55,355 nt of DNA, taken from the NCBI GenBank assembly GCA_947473305.1, contig CANJCB010000026.1, positions 1 through 55,355 of the forward strand, in the 5' to 3' direction. The translations under genes were made by a program, and so were the position numbers. Shown one piece after another: positions 24,490 to 35,605 of this stretch; position 1 is the stretch's first letter; the number at the start of each line of letters is the position of its first letter. The notes below the pieces were generated by a model. It saw nothing but the letters and a program-made list of their open reading frames with translations. It was not told the origin of the DNA and did no database searches. Origin of the DNA: Rhodospirillales bacterium (GTDB lineage Bacteria > Pseudomonadota > Alphaproteobacteria > ATCC43930 > CGMCC-115725).

Positions 24490-25612
24490 GCGGATCGCGA
24501 TGGGTCTTGACGGCTGGCCCCGTCCTGATCGTCTCGCTTGGGATAGGGCGCTGGCGTCAGGTGATATCTTCGAGGCCGGCGGCCTCGGCGCGGCCTGGGC
24601 GCCGACCACTCGCTCCGGTGTCGCCGCCAGCTTTGGCCGGTGGCTTGCTTGGCTCGCTGCTCGGGGTCTCTTCGACCCCGAGCGGTCGGCGATGACACAT
24701 GCCACCCGTGAGAACCTGGAGGCCTATATAGAGCATCTTCGCACCCGGTATGCCTCCAGTACGGCATCGACCTATCTGTCCTTCCTCGCGATGGCTCTTC
24801 ACGTACTGGTGCCAAGCAGCGATTGGACCTGGCTCAACCCGGCCGTTGCGGCGCTCCGACGGCGGGCAACATCTGTTCGGAACAAGCGGTCGCGTCTTCA
24901 GATGGCAGATGACCTCTACGCCCTGGGGCTCGAGTTGATGGAGGCCGCGGCCGAGGGCAATACGGAAGCCGCCCCGGGGGCCACGACCTGGGAAAGCGCA
25001 ACCAAATTCCGCGATGGCCTTATCATTTCGCTCCTCGCCCTCTGTCCCTTCCGCCGCCGGAACTTTGGTTCGATAGAAATCGGGCGGAACCTCACCCACC
25101 GTGCCGGTGCCTATTGGCTCCTCTTCGAACGCGATGAGACCAAGAACCGCCAGCCGATCGAGGTGCCTTTCCCGGCAGTACTAGTCCCTGCCCTTGAACG
25201 GTACCTTAAGGTCTATCGTCCCTGGCTCGGCAGCCAGACCAGCAATCGGGATCCGCGCTACCCCTTCAAGCCCGCGGGCAAGCGCCTCTGGGTATCGAAG
25301 ACCGGCTCATCATTGAGTCCGGAAAGCTTTTATCAATCGGTTCTTTCGCGCACCGCCGCCAAGTTCGGCCGGTCAGTGAACCCGCATCTCTTTCGGGACT
25401 GCGCTGCGACGACGATCGCCACCTCGGATCCCGAGCATGTACGGATCACAACGAGCGTGCTCGGTCATAGCAGTCTCGCCACGTCGGAAAACTCCTATAA
25501 CCATGCGCAAGCGCTCGAAGCCTGCCGGCGGGTCCAGGATGGAATAATCGCCTTCCGTCGGTCCTTGGGAGCCCGCCAGAAAATCCAGAAACCCGATATC
25601 GAGGAGATCTAA
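24479..25612 (+). CDS. second tyrosine recombinase
   Basis: The 377-residue protein has the catalytic residues of the family: an Arg at about 192 (CPFRRRNFGSI), H303-x-x-R306 (NPHLFRDCAAT), H330 (VLGHSSL) and Tyr340 (ENSYNHA). The core-binding domain includes YIEHLRTRYASSTASTYL. It starts inside the end of the first recombinase gene and stops 3 bp before the serine recombinase. The pair differ strongly in length and sequence, so they are not a recent duplication. Joint action on one element is inferred from coupling. Confidence 0.9.
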   Translation: MAPKRIAMGLDGWPRPDRLAWDRALASGDIFEAGGLGAAWAPTTRSGVAASFGRWLAWLAARGLFDPERSAMTHATRENLEAYIEHLRTRYASSTASTYLSFLAMALHVLVPSSDWTWLNPAVAALRRRATSVRNKRSRLQMADDLYALGLELMEAAAEGNTEAAPGATTWESATKFRDGLIISLLALCPFRRRNFGSIEIGRNLTHRAGAYWLLFERDETKNRQPIEVPFPAVLVPALERYLKVYRPWLGSQTSNRDPRYPFKPAGKRLWVSKTGSSLSPESFYQSVLSRTAAKFGRSVNPHLFRDCAATTIATSDPEHVRITTSVLGHSSLATSENSYNHAQALEACRRVQDGIIAFRRSLGARQKIQKPDIEEI

Positions 25613-25615
25613 GCT

Positions 25616-27232
25616 ATGCGGGCAGCGCTCTATTCCAGGTACAGCACAGAGCTGCAGCGGGACGCATCGATCGAAGATCAGGTGCGCCGTTGCACCGCCC
25701 GTGCCGCGGCCGAAGGCTGGGAAGTCGTCGGGACGTTCAACGATCACGCGCGGAGCGGCGCCGATCGCTTCCGGCCAGCCCTCCAGGAGCTGATGCAGGC
25801 GGCACGCGACGGCCAGTTCGATATCGTGGTGAGCGAGGCGATCGATCGCCTCTCGCGCGACCAGGAGGACATCGCTGCCTTCTATAAGCAGCTCTCGTTC
25901 CTTGGCATCAAGATCGTCACGTTGGCCGAAGGCGAGATCAACGAGCTTCACATCGGGATGAAGGGCAGTATGAACGCCCTCTTTCTGAAAGACCTCGCGA
26001 TGAAAACCCATCGCGGTCTTGAAGGACGCGTCAGGAAGGGCCGCTCCGCCGGCGGCAGGGCCTTTGGATACGATATTGTTCGAGAGATGGATGCGCGGGG
26101 AGAACCGGTCCGCGGCGGGCGCACGATCGATGACGCCGAGGCCGTTATCGTCCGTCGGATATTCAAGGACTTTGCAGCCGGGCGATCACCCGCCGTTATC
26201 GCCCGCGAGCTGAACCAGGAGGGCATCGCCGGTCCAGACGGGCGCCCCTGGCAGCGCAGTGCCATGACCGGTCATAGCCGGCGCCGCAGCGGGGTTCTCC
26301 GCAACGAGATCTATATCGGTCGTCTGATCTGGAACCGTCAGCGCTTCCTGAAAGACCCCAGGACGGGCAAGCGCGTTTCTCGGATCAATCCTGAAAGTGA
26401 ATGGATCATTGAGCCGGTACCGGAATTGCGCATCGTCGATGACGACCTCTGGGCCCTGGTGGCCGAGCGGCTCGGCGACATCGAACAATCCCCACGGGTG
26501 CGAAAGCTTCGCGCTTCCCGCTTCTGGGAACGGCGACGGCCTGGCCATCTGCTCACCGGTCTTGTGCGCTGTGGGTGCTGCGGAGGCGCCGTCATCTCCA
26601 CGGGGGGTGATTATCTCGCCTGTTCAGCGGCACGGAGGATGGCTACATGCGAGAACAGGCGGGGGATCCCCCGCCGGCTTCTGGAGGAGTTCATCCTCGA
26701 CAATCTGCGCCATCACCTGATGGCGCCGGAACTCGTCAAAGCCTTCATCGCCGAGTTCACCATCGAGACCAACCGCCGAGCTTCCGATCAGGAGGTTCGT
26801 ACTAAGCACAAGGGCAAGGAGCTTGCCGACGTGACGCGCCAGATCGATGGCTTGATCTCAGCCATCGCGGACGGGCTGCGCACATCGGGCATCAAGGCGA
26901 AGCTTGAGGAGCTGGAACATCGCCATGCGTCGCTCGAAGCCGAAATCTCGGCGGCGCCGGTATCCGTCCCGCGGCTCCATCCGAACCTCGCGGAGCTTTA
27001 CCGCCGCAAGGTGGCCGATCTCAGCAAGGCGCTAGAGGACCCGTCCTGCCGCGATGAAGCCCTCGGCATTCTTCGCGGGTTGATCGAGGCCGTCGAAGTC
27101 CACCCATCAGCCGATGGCATCGAGATCGAGTTCAAGGGCGCGATCGCCAACATGATCACCCTGACCACCCCGTCCCGGCAGAAACCAGACGACCAATTCG
27201 CGATTGCGGTTAAGCAGGTAGCGGGGACTTGA
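25616..27232 (+). CDS. large serine recombinase
   Basis: The 538-residue protein has an N-terminal resolvase domain with the catalytic Ser10 (ALYSRYSTELQ), VSEAIDRLSRDQEDIAAFYK, and the following recombinase domain (GRAFGYDIVREMD, FAAGRSPAVIARELNQEGI). A zinc-ribbon (LVRCGCCGGAV ... CENRRGI) and a coiled-coil region (LADVTRQIDGLISAIADGLR and after) follow. This is the architecture of large serine integrases. It starts 3 bp after the second tyrosine recombinase and is the last gene before the backbone. A serine recombinase in one transcript with two tyrosine recombinases is unusual. Confidence 0.92.
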   Translation: MRAALYSRYSTELQRDASIEDQVRRCTARAAAEGWEVVGTFNDHARSGADRFRPALQELMQAARDGQFDIVVSEAIDRLSRDQEDIAAFYKQLSFLGIKIVTLAEGEINELHIGMKGSMNALFLKDLAMKTHRGLEGRVRKGRSAGGRAFGYDIVREMDARGEPVRGGRTIDDAEAVIVRRIFKDFAAGRSPAVIARELNQEGIAGPDGRPWQRSAMTGHSRRRSGVLRNEIYIGRLIWNRQRFLKDPRTGKRVSRINPESEWIIEPVPELRIVDDDLWALVAERLGDIEQSPRVRKLRASRFWERRRPGHLLTGLVRCGCCGGAVISTGGDYLACSAARRMATCENRRGIPRRLLEEFILDNLRHHLMAPELVKAFIAEFTIETNRRASDQEVRTKHKGKELADVTRQIDGLISAIADGLRTSGIKAKLEELEHRHASLEAEISAAPVSVPRLHPNLAELYRRKVADLSKALEDPSCRDEALGILRGLIEAVEVHPSADGIEIEFKGAIANMITLTTPSRQKPDDQFAIAVKQVAGT

Positions 27233-27235
27233 TGC

Positions 27236-27288
27236 GGGCATCTGTGTGGGACTTCGCAGAGATGCCCAGATCAAGTCCGGGCATGACG
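27236..27288. repeat. palindromic repeat at the island/backbone junction
   Basis: GGGCATCT (27236-27243) pairs with AGATGCCC (27260-27267), and a 28-bp unit (27261-27288, core ATCAAGTCCGGGCATGACG) follows. The same 28-bp unit occurs in reverse orientation, with one mismatch, at 37802-37829 in the backbone. It starts 4 bp after the serine recombinase stop, so the island edge lies in or next to it. No direct-repeat attachment site could be identified, because the left edge is outside or decayed. Confidence 0.7.
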
Positions 27289-27334
27289 CTGATAACGATA
27301 TAATGGCTCGGGCGGAGAAGGACTTTATACCGTC

Positions 27335-27766
27335 CTACACCAAATCCCGCAGCATCGCGACCAGCGGCTTGTCCGCCGCCGGCATCGGATAGTCCCCCAT
27401 CTTCTGCGGCCGGACCCAGGCGAGTTGCTGGCCCTCCAGCGCCGTCACCGTCCCCTGCCAGACCCGGCAGACATAAAGCGGCATCAAGAGGTGGAACCGC
27501 TCGTAGCTATGCGACGCGAAGGTGAAGGGGGCGAGGCAGCTTTCCGCCACGTCGATGGCGAGTTCTTCCTTCAATTCCCGGATCAGGGCCGCCTCGGGGG
27601 TCTCGCCGGGATCGACCTTGCCGCCGGGGAACTCCCAGAGGCCCGCCATGGGCTTCCCCTCCGGCCGCCGCGCCAGGAGCACGCGGCCGTCAGGGTCCAC
27701 CAGGGCGACGCAGACGACGAGGACGACCGGCAAGGCCGGCGGCGTCTCAGCTCCGGTAGCTGCCAT
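27335..27766 (-). CDS. mutT: MutT-type 8-oxo-dGTP diphosphatase
   Basis: A Nudix hydrolase that removes oxidised dGTP from the nucleotide pool. The 143-residue product has the full Nudix box (GGKVDPGETPEAALIRELKE then EELAI), the substrate-side segment LLARRPEGKPMAGLWEFPGG, and FASHSYERFHLLMPLYVC typical of MutT. It overlaps the 3' end of argJ by 20 nt, and an argJ-mutT order is common in Rhodospirillales-like genomes. It is the first backbone gene after the island and looks undamaged, so the insertion spared it. Confidence 0.92.
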   Translation of the reverse strand: MAATGAETPPALPVVLVVCVALVDPDGRVLLARRPEGKPMAGLWEFPGGKVDPGETPEAALIRELKEELAIDVAESCLAPFTFASHSYERFHLLMPLYVCRVWQGTVTALEGQQLAWVRPQKMGDYPMPAADKPLVAMLRDLV

Positions 27767-28979
27767 TGATGTCGATATAGCGATGGGTGAGGTCGCAGGT
27801 CCAGACCGTGGCCTTGCCGTGGCCCACGCCCAGGTCCACGTCGATGCGGATGTCGCGGCCCTTCATATGGGCGGCGACCGGCGTCTCGTCGTAGCCCGCC
27901 ACCGGCCCGCCCTTTTCGGCGATGAGGGTGCCGCCGATGGCAATGGCCAGGGTGTCGCGGTCGGCCTTCTCGCCCGCCCGGCCCACGGCGGCCGCGATCC
28001 GGCCCCAATTGGCGTCGCCCGCCGCGATGGCGGTCTTCACCAGGGGTGAATTGCCGATGGTGAGCCCGACCCGCCGCGCCGCCGCCGAGGAGGTCGCCCC
28101 GGTCACGGAGATGGTGACGAAGCGCTCCGCCCCCTCGCCGTCCCGGACGATCTGCTGGGCGAGGTCGATCATCACCCGGTCCAAAGCCGCCTTGAAGCTC
28201 TTTAGCTTCGGATCCTCCGCCGAGGCGATGTCCGGGTTTCCGGCCTTGCCCGTGGCGAAGATCAGCACCGTGTCGCTGGTCGAGGTATCGCCGTCCACGG
28301 TGATCGAATTGAAGGAGCGCTCGTTGGCCGGGGACAGCAGTTGCTGCAAGACCGCCGCCGGCAGCTTCGCGTCGGTGAAGAGATAGCCCAGCATGGTCGC
28401 CATATCGGGCGCGATCATGCCGGAGCCCTTGCAGAAACCATTGAGCGTCACCGGCACCCCGCCGATCTCGGCTGTGGCGGTCGAGCCCTTGGGGAAGGTG
28501 TCGGTCGTCATGATCGCCTGGGCCGCCGCCGCGAAATTGGCGGGCGCCAGGCTCTTGGCCACCTCGGGCAGGGCGGCTTCGATCTTTTCGACGGCCAGGG
28601 CCTCGCCGATCACGCCGGTGGAGGAGATGAAGACCTCCTGCTCCGCGCAGCCGACAAGCTTCGCCGCCGCCGCCGCCGTGCGCTGCACCGCCTCGCGCCC
28701 GGCCTGGCCGGTGAAGGTATTGGCATTGCCCGAATTGACGACAAGCGCCCGCGCCGTGCCGCCCGGCAGGCAATCGCGGCACCAGCCGACCGGCGCGCCA
28801 TAGCTCTTGGAGCGGGTCAGCACGCCCGCGACCGTCGTGCCCGGATCGAGGGTCGCGATCATCAGGTCGGTGCGGCCCTTGTAGCGGATGCCGGCGCTGC
28901 CGGCGGCGAGCCTGACGCCGGCGATGGCGGGAAGTTCGGGGAATTTGGCGGGCGCCAGGGGAGATTTCGTCTCGGACAT
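27747..28979 (-). CDS. argJ: bifunctional ornithine acetyltransferase / N-acetylglutamate synthase
   Basis: ArgJ moves the acetyl group from N-acetylornithine to glutamate in the cyclic arginine pathway. The 410-residue precursor is self-cleaved at the conserved motif; here GMIAPDMATML places the nucleophile at Thr195. Other family segments are VVNSGNANTFTG, FISSTGVIGE, MTTDTFPKGS, NSITVDGDTSTSDTVL and the C-terminal THRYIDINGSYRS. It is 33 bp downstream of the PpiC isomerase gene on the same strand and overlaps mutT. Confidence 0.96.
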   Translation of the reverse strand: MSETKSPLAPAKFPELPAIAGVRLAAGSAGIRYKGRTDLMIATLDPGTTVAGVLTRSKSYGAPVGWCRDCLPGGTARALVVNSGNANTFTGQAGREAVQRTAAAAAKLVGCAEQEVFISSTGVIGEALAVEKIEAALPEVAKSLAPANFAAAAQAIMTTDTFPKGSTATAEIGGVPVTLNGFCKGSGMIAPDMATMLGYLFTDAKLPAAVLQQLLSPANERSFNSITVDGDTSTSDTVLIFATGKAGNPDIASAEDPKLKSFKAALDRVMIDLAQQIVRDGEGAERFVTISVTGATSSAAARRVGLTIGNSPLVKTAIAAGDANWGRIAAAVGRAGEKADRDTLAIAIGGTLIAEKGGPVAGYDETPVAAHMKGRDIRIDVDLGVGHGKATVWTCDLTHRYIDINGSYRS

Positions 28980-29012
28980 CTCGTCTCGTCCTCAGCCTTT
29001 ATGTCTTAAGCT

Positions 29013-29885
29013 TTATTTTCCGGGGAGCGGCGCGAGCCGGCTCCCGTCGATCGCATAGGTCTCGATCTTGCCGGCGGATCGGAGTTCCTTGACCTTGGCG
29101 CTGACGATCTCGCGGGCGATGTCGTCGGCGATCTTCTCCCGCGCCTCCTCGTATTTGGGGGCGGGCGCGGCGCGGCGTTCCTGGACCTGGATGACGTGCC
29201 AGCCGAACTTGGTCTGGACGGGCTCCTGCGAGATCTCGCCGGGCTTCAGCTTGAAGGCGGCGTCGGCGAATTCCGGCACCATCTCCTCCTTGGTGAAATA
29301 CCCGAGGTCCCCGCCCGCCTTGCCGGCGGGATCGGTCGAACGCTGCTTGGCAAGCTCGGCGAAATCCATGCCCTTCTTGAGATCGGCGATGACGGCCTGC
29401 GCCTCTTCCTTCTTGGCGAGAAGGATGTGGCGGGCATGGACCTGCTCGCGCGGGGCCTGGGTCTTCGACCAGCTGTCGTAGCGCGCCTTGAGCTTGTCCT
29501 CGGTGGTCGCGTCGTCGACGATCCGGGCGAGATAGGCTTCCTCGATCACATTGTCGATCGCCTGCTGGGTGCGGCGCTTCACTTCCGCATCGGCCTCGAG
29601 CTTCAGCTTGCGGCCCGCCTGGGCGAGCAGGGTCCGGCTCACCATCTGGTCGAGAAGCTGCGGATAGAGCTGTTCCGGCGGCATCTGCTGCGCCTGGGGC
29701 GGCAGGTAGCGTTGGGCGTCGATCACGTCGGACCGATGGATCTCCGTGCCGTTGACCCGGGCCACGACCGGATCGGCCATGGAAGCCGGCTGGGTCGCGG
29801 GCTTCGGCTGCGCGAGGGCCGGCCCCGCGGCGGCGGCGACCAGACCCAGAAGCGCCAGCATCGGAAGAGTGGGACGGAACGACAT
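29013..29885 (-). CDS. PpiC/parvulin-type periplasmic peptidyl-prolyl isomerase
   Basis: A folding helper for exported proteins. The 290-residue product has a signal peptide ending LVAAAAGPALAQ, an N-terminal helical region (VARVNGTEIHRSDVIDAQRY, QLLDQMVSRTLLAQAGRKLK), and a parvulin domain (QVHARHILLAKKEEAQAVIA, FAELAKQRSTDPAGKAGGDL, KFGWHVIQVQ). I chose ATG 29885, with GGGGG upstream and the signal peptide at the N-terminus; the frame is open further upstream but without a signal. It is divergent from secA across about 300 bp with no other gene, a frequent alphaproteobacterial arrangement. Confidence 0.9.
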   Translation of the reverse strand: MSFRPTLPMLALLGLVAAAAGPALAQPKPATQPASMADPVVARVNGTEIHRSDVIDAQRYLPPQAQQMPPEQLYPQLLDQMVSRTLLAQAGRKLKLEADAEVKRRTQQAIDNVIEEAYLARIVDDATTEDKLKARYDSWSKTQAPREQVHARHILLAKKEEAQAVIADLKKGMDFAELAKQRSTDPAGKAGGDLGYFTKEEMVPEFADAAFKLKPGEISQEPVQTKFGWHVIQVQERRAAPAPKYEEAREKIADDIAREIVSAKVKELRSAGKIETYAIDGSRLAPLPGK

Positions 29886-30191
29886 GAGACCCCCGATTTC
29901 CTCAAGGCCGGGAACGAGGCGCCGCGCACCCGCGCAGCCCCCACGGCCAGGGCTGCCATAAAGCACAACCCCCCGCCGCCTGTACAGGGAGCGGAGCCGG
30001 TCCGGTTGCGAATCCATCGCGACTGTCGCACCTCGGTAACAGCCGGCTCCCTCCCCCGACGGACAAGCCCCTCGAATTGACCGCGTGAATTGGCCGCACG
30101 AATTGACACTGGGGGTCCTTCCCCCTATCTCTCCTGCAGTCGCCGAAGGTATCTCCGGCGCGTCCCGCCGCGAGAAAGCTTCGAGGTTTTG

Positions 30192-32876
<2,685 letters not shown>

Positions 32877-32898
32877 GGGGGGCTTCCGCTCCCCACAT

Positions 32899-33160
32899 TA
32901 CTCCTTCTCCGCCCTTCAGGGGGAGAAGGTCGGGATGAGGTGGGGCTAGAGCGATTTCCATCTTGATGGAAACGCGACAGCCGAAGCGGCGCTTGAGCGG
33001 CCGGAGGCCCTATTACCTAGAGCGATTCCACGTGAGTGGAAATCGCTCTAGGGCGCTGAGGCGCCCGAGCGTCTTGCCGCCCGCGAAACCCTACCTCACC
33101 CTTCCCACTCGGTGGGCCCTTTCCCTCTCCCTCCCTGAAGGGCCGGAGAGGGAAAGCTCT
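32899..33160. repeat. composite of palindromic intergenic repeats after secA
   Basis: Two repeat kinds are nested. The outer unit begins CTCCTTCTCCGCCC...GGGGGAGAAGG (from 32901) with GATGAGGTGGGG, and ends near 33155 with CTACCTCACCCTTCCCACT and CCCTCTCC...GGAGAGGG. The same outer arms flank 36598-36845. Inside are CTAGAGCGATTTCCATCTTG (from 32946) and a clean palindrome CTAGAGCGATTCCACGTGAG (33017-33036), which continues to its complement at 33051, a repeat common in alphaproteobacteria. No gene is present. Confidence 0.8.
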
Positions 33161-33162
33161 CC

Positions 33163-33438
33163 TCAATCCGTGCAGGTCGGCTGGGTTTCCTTGATGAGCT
33201 GCTTCACGGCCGCATCGGCGTTGCCGATGATCATGGTCACGAAATGGGTCGGGTTCTGCTTGCCGATGCAGGCGTTGCTGCCGCCCAGGATCGACTTCAG
33301 CTGAGCCTTGATGTCGCCCTTGCCGATATAAACCCAAGTCCCCGGCCGGAAGAGGCCGAAGACGCCTTGCTGGCCGTCGGCGAGGCGGGAGACGACATCC
33401 CTGGCGAAGACCTGTGGTGCTTGTTGTGGAAACGGCAT
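33163..33438 (-). CDS. small protein with GIY-YIG-like motif
   Basis: The 91-residue product contains GVFGLFRPGTWVYIGKGDIK, with GVF and YIG spaced as the two strands of a GIY-YIG nuclease core, then QLKSILGGSNACIGKQNPTH. The usual catalytic Arg of the helix after YIG is not obvious and a full domain would be longer, so activity is doubtful. GGGGAG lies upstream of ATG 33438. It is convergent with secA, separated by repeats. Function is unknown. Confidence 0.6.
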   Translation of the reverse strand: MPFPQQAPQVFARDVVSRLADGQQGVFGLFRPGTWVYIGKGDIKAQLKSILGGSNACIGKQNPTHFVTMIIGNADAAVKQLIKETQPTCTD

Positions 33439-33597
33439 CCAAACTCCCCGGTATTCCTGTTCAAAATTCTTTTAGCCAAACTCTGCGGCTGGCTATCGAG
33501 ATACCCTGCGCCGCGCGAAATCCCTTGTAAACGCATCTTTCTTTCCTAATTATTTATAACCAGGTAAAAATCCGACTGTGACCTCCAAGGTTTTTCG

Positions 33598-33816
33598 ATG
33601 CAGATCGCGCCCATCCAGTCCCCGATCCAGCAGCAGGTGATCCCGCCGCAGGCGATCCCTGTGACCGAGCGTGTGACACCTGTGGAACCGTCGCGGCGCG
33701 TGACCCAGAACCGGGAGCCGGGGAACAACAACCTCGCCGGCCAGTCGCGGGATTATCATTCGTCTTCCGCTTCGGCCCGTCATGCCCGTGGCCAGCACGT
33801 CGACGTCACCGTCTAA
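33598..33816 (+). CDS. small hypothetical Gln/Pro-rich protein
   Basis: The 72-residue product (MQIAPIQSPIQQQVIPPQAI at the start, SRDYHSSSASARHARGQHVD near the end) has low complexity and no recognised domain. AAGG lies 7-10 nt before the ATG, and GC-rich third positions look coding. It sits alone between repeats and a Nudix gene. It could be a disordered structural or flagellum-associated peptide, but nothing here proves that. Confidence 0.45.
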   Translation: MQIAPIQSPIQQQVIPPQAIPVTERVTPVEPSRRVTQNREPGNNNLAGQSRDYHSSSASARHARGQHVDVTV

Positions 33817-33894
33817 GCCTTTCTAACAAATTCGTCATTTCCCGCGACGCGATCCGCGCTTGCGGCTCTCTGCCCTCTCGGCCATCCTTGGGGG

Positions 33895-34470
33895 ATGACC
33901 GCGCGCGGGCCTATAGTCGTGACCATCCCCGAAGGCGACAACCGGGAACGCCTGACTTGCCCCGATTGCGGCTTCATTAATTACGAGAATCCCAAGATCG
34001 TTGTGGGCTCGGTCGCCGCTTGGGAAGACCGAATCCTGCTCTGCCGCCGCGCCATCGAGCCGCGCCGGGGCTTTTGGACCCTGCCGGCGGGCTATCTGGA
34101 ACTCAACGAGACCACCGACGCCAGCGCCGCCCGCGAGGCGCTGGAAGAGGCCTGCGCAGAGATCGCCATCGAAGGGCTGCTCGCGGTCTATAGCGTCCCG
34201 CGCATCAGCCAGATCCAACTGATCTATCGCGCGCGGCTTGTCTCGCCTAATGTGGCGGCGGGGGAGGAGAGCCTGGAGGTCGGTCTTTTCCGCTGGGAGG
34301 AGATCCCCTGGAAGGACATCGCCTTCCCCTCCGTCCATTGGGCGCTCAACCATTTCCGCGATTTCCGCAGCGACGGGGACACCGCCGCGCGGACCAACCC
34401 GCCCGGCGAGCTGGGCAATGCGACGCCGGATGGGCATAGAGGTCCCGGGCGCGCGACAGAGGGAGTTTAG
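33895..34470 (+). CDS. Nudix hydrolase with N-terminal zinc-ribbon motif
   Basis: The 191-residue product begins with [20 protein letters not shown], the half zinc-ribbon seen in NudC-like and ADP-ribose-type Nudix proteins. A Nudix box follows: [20 protein letters not shown] plus ACAEI, where Cys stands at the usual Gly of the EExG part. It probably hydrolyses a nucleotide-linked substrate such as ADP-ribose or NADH-type dinucleotides; the exact one cannot be told. It ends 5 bp before frmA and probably shares its transcript. Confidence 0.82.
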   Translation: MTARGPIVVTIPEGDNRERLTCPDCGFINYENPKIVVGSVAAWEDRILLCRRAIEPRRGFWTLPAGYLELNETTDASAAREALEEACAEIAIEGLLAVYSVPRISQIQLIYRARLVSPNVAAGEESLEVGLFRWEEIPWKDIAFPSVHWALNHFRDFRSDGDTAARTNPPGELGNATPDGHRGPGRATEGV

Positions 34471-34475
34471 GAGAC

Positions 34476-35585
34476 ATGGACGTAAAGGCCGCGGTGGCCC
34501 ATAAGGCGGGCGCGCCCCTCACCATCGAAACGGTGCAGCTGGAGGGTCCCCGCGCAGGCGAGGTGCTGGTCGAGATCAAGGCCACCGGCATCTGCCACAC
34601 CGACGAATTCACGCTGTCCGGCAAGGATCCCGAGGGTCTCTTCCCGGCGATCCTGGGCCATGAGGGCGCCGGGATCGTGGTGGACATCGGCCCCGGCGTG
34701 ACGAGCCTGAAGAAAGGCGACCATGTCATCCCGCTCTACACGCCGGAATGCCGGCAATGCGAATACTGCCTGAGCCAGCGCACCAACCTCTGCCAGGCGA
34801 TCCGGGTGACGCAGGGCCAGGGCCTGATGCCGGACGGGACGAGCCGCTTCTCGATCGGCGGCAAGCCGATCCTCCATTACATGGGCACCTCTACCTTCGC
34901 CAATTACACGGTGGTGCCGGAGATCGCGCTGGCAAAGATCCGCGAGGACGCGCCCTTCGACAAGGTCTGCTACATCGGCTGCGGCGTGACGACCGGCATC
35001 GGCGCGGTCATCAACACGGCGAAGGTCCGCCCCGGCGACCGGGTCGTCGTCTTCGGATTGGGCGGCATCGGCCTCAACGTCCTCCAAGGCGCCAGGATGG
35101 CGGGCGCGGAGATGATCGTCGGCGTCGATTTGAACCCGGGCCGCAAGGAGATGGCCGAGCGCTTCGGCATGACCCATTTCGTCAACCCCAAGGAGGTCGA
35201 GGGCGACCTCGTCCCCTATCTCGTGAACCTGACCAAGGGCGGGGCCGACTACAGCTTCGAATGCATCGGCAATGTGGATGTGATGCGCCAAGCGCTGGAA
35301 TGCTGCCACAAGGGCTGGGGCCAGAGCATCATCATCGGCGTCGCCCCGGCGGGTGCCGAGATCAAGACGCGGCCTTTCCAGCTCGTGACCGGCCGGGTCT
35401 GGAAGGGCACGGCCTTCGGCGGCGCGCGCGGCCGCACGGATGTGCCGAAGATCGTGGACTGGTATATGGACGGCAAGATCGAGATCGATCCGCTGATCAC
35501 CCATGTCCTGCCGCTCCAGGATATCAACAAGGGCTTCGACCTGATGCACGAGGGCAAATCGATCCGCGCCGTGGTCACGTTTTGA
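34476..35585 (+). CDS. frmA: S-(hydroxymethyl)glutathione dehydrogenase / class III alcohol dehydrogenase
   Basis: Oxidises the glutathione adduct of formaldehyde with NAD+. The 369-residue protein has the catalytic zinc site ([35 protein letters not shown]) and the four-Cys structural zinc lobe ([20 protein letters not shown]). The NAD fold reads [25 protein letters not shown] precedes the ATG. It sits between a Nudix gene (5 bp) and an HtrA-like gene (20 bp), suggesting one operon. No S-formylglutathione hydrolase gene is near. Confidence 0.95.
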   Translation: MDVKAAVAHKAGAPLTIETVQLEGPRAGEVLVEIKATGICHTDEFTLSGKDPEGLFPAILGHEGAGIVVDIGPGVTSLKKGDHVIPLYTPECRQCEYCLSQRTNLCQAIRVTQGQGLMPDGTSRFSIGGKPILHYMGTSTFANYTVVPEIALAKIREDAPFDKVCYIGCGVTTGIGAVINTAKVRPGDRVVVFGLGGIGLNVLQGARMAGAEMIVGVDLNPGRKEMAERFGMTHFVNPKEVEGDLVPYLVNLTKGGADYSFECIGNVDVMRQALECCHKGWGQSIIIGVAPAGAEIKTRPFQLVTGRVWKGTAFGGARGRTDVPKIVDWYMDGKIEIDPLITHVLPLQDINKGFDLMHEGKSIRAVVTF

Positions 35586-35605
35586 ACGAATTAGAAGAAG
35601 AGACA

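Noticed and set aside
22681-24705. 674-codon open frame on the strand opposite the tyrosine recombinase
   Set aside because: It is antisense to a gene with a complete catalytic motif set; its His/Arg/Gly-rich composition is the usual shadow of GC-rich coding DNA.
27236-27290. CRISPR-like repeat at the island edge
   Set aside because: There are no regularly spaced units and no cas genes; the repeats are dispersed hairpins also found at 37.8 kb.
33160-33163. Idea that the repeats after secA encode a small RNA
   Set aside because: The palindromes are shared between unrelated gaps with variable content, which fits dispersed repeats better than a specific RNA gene.
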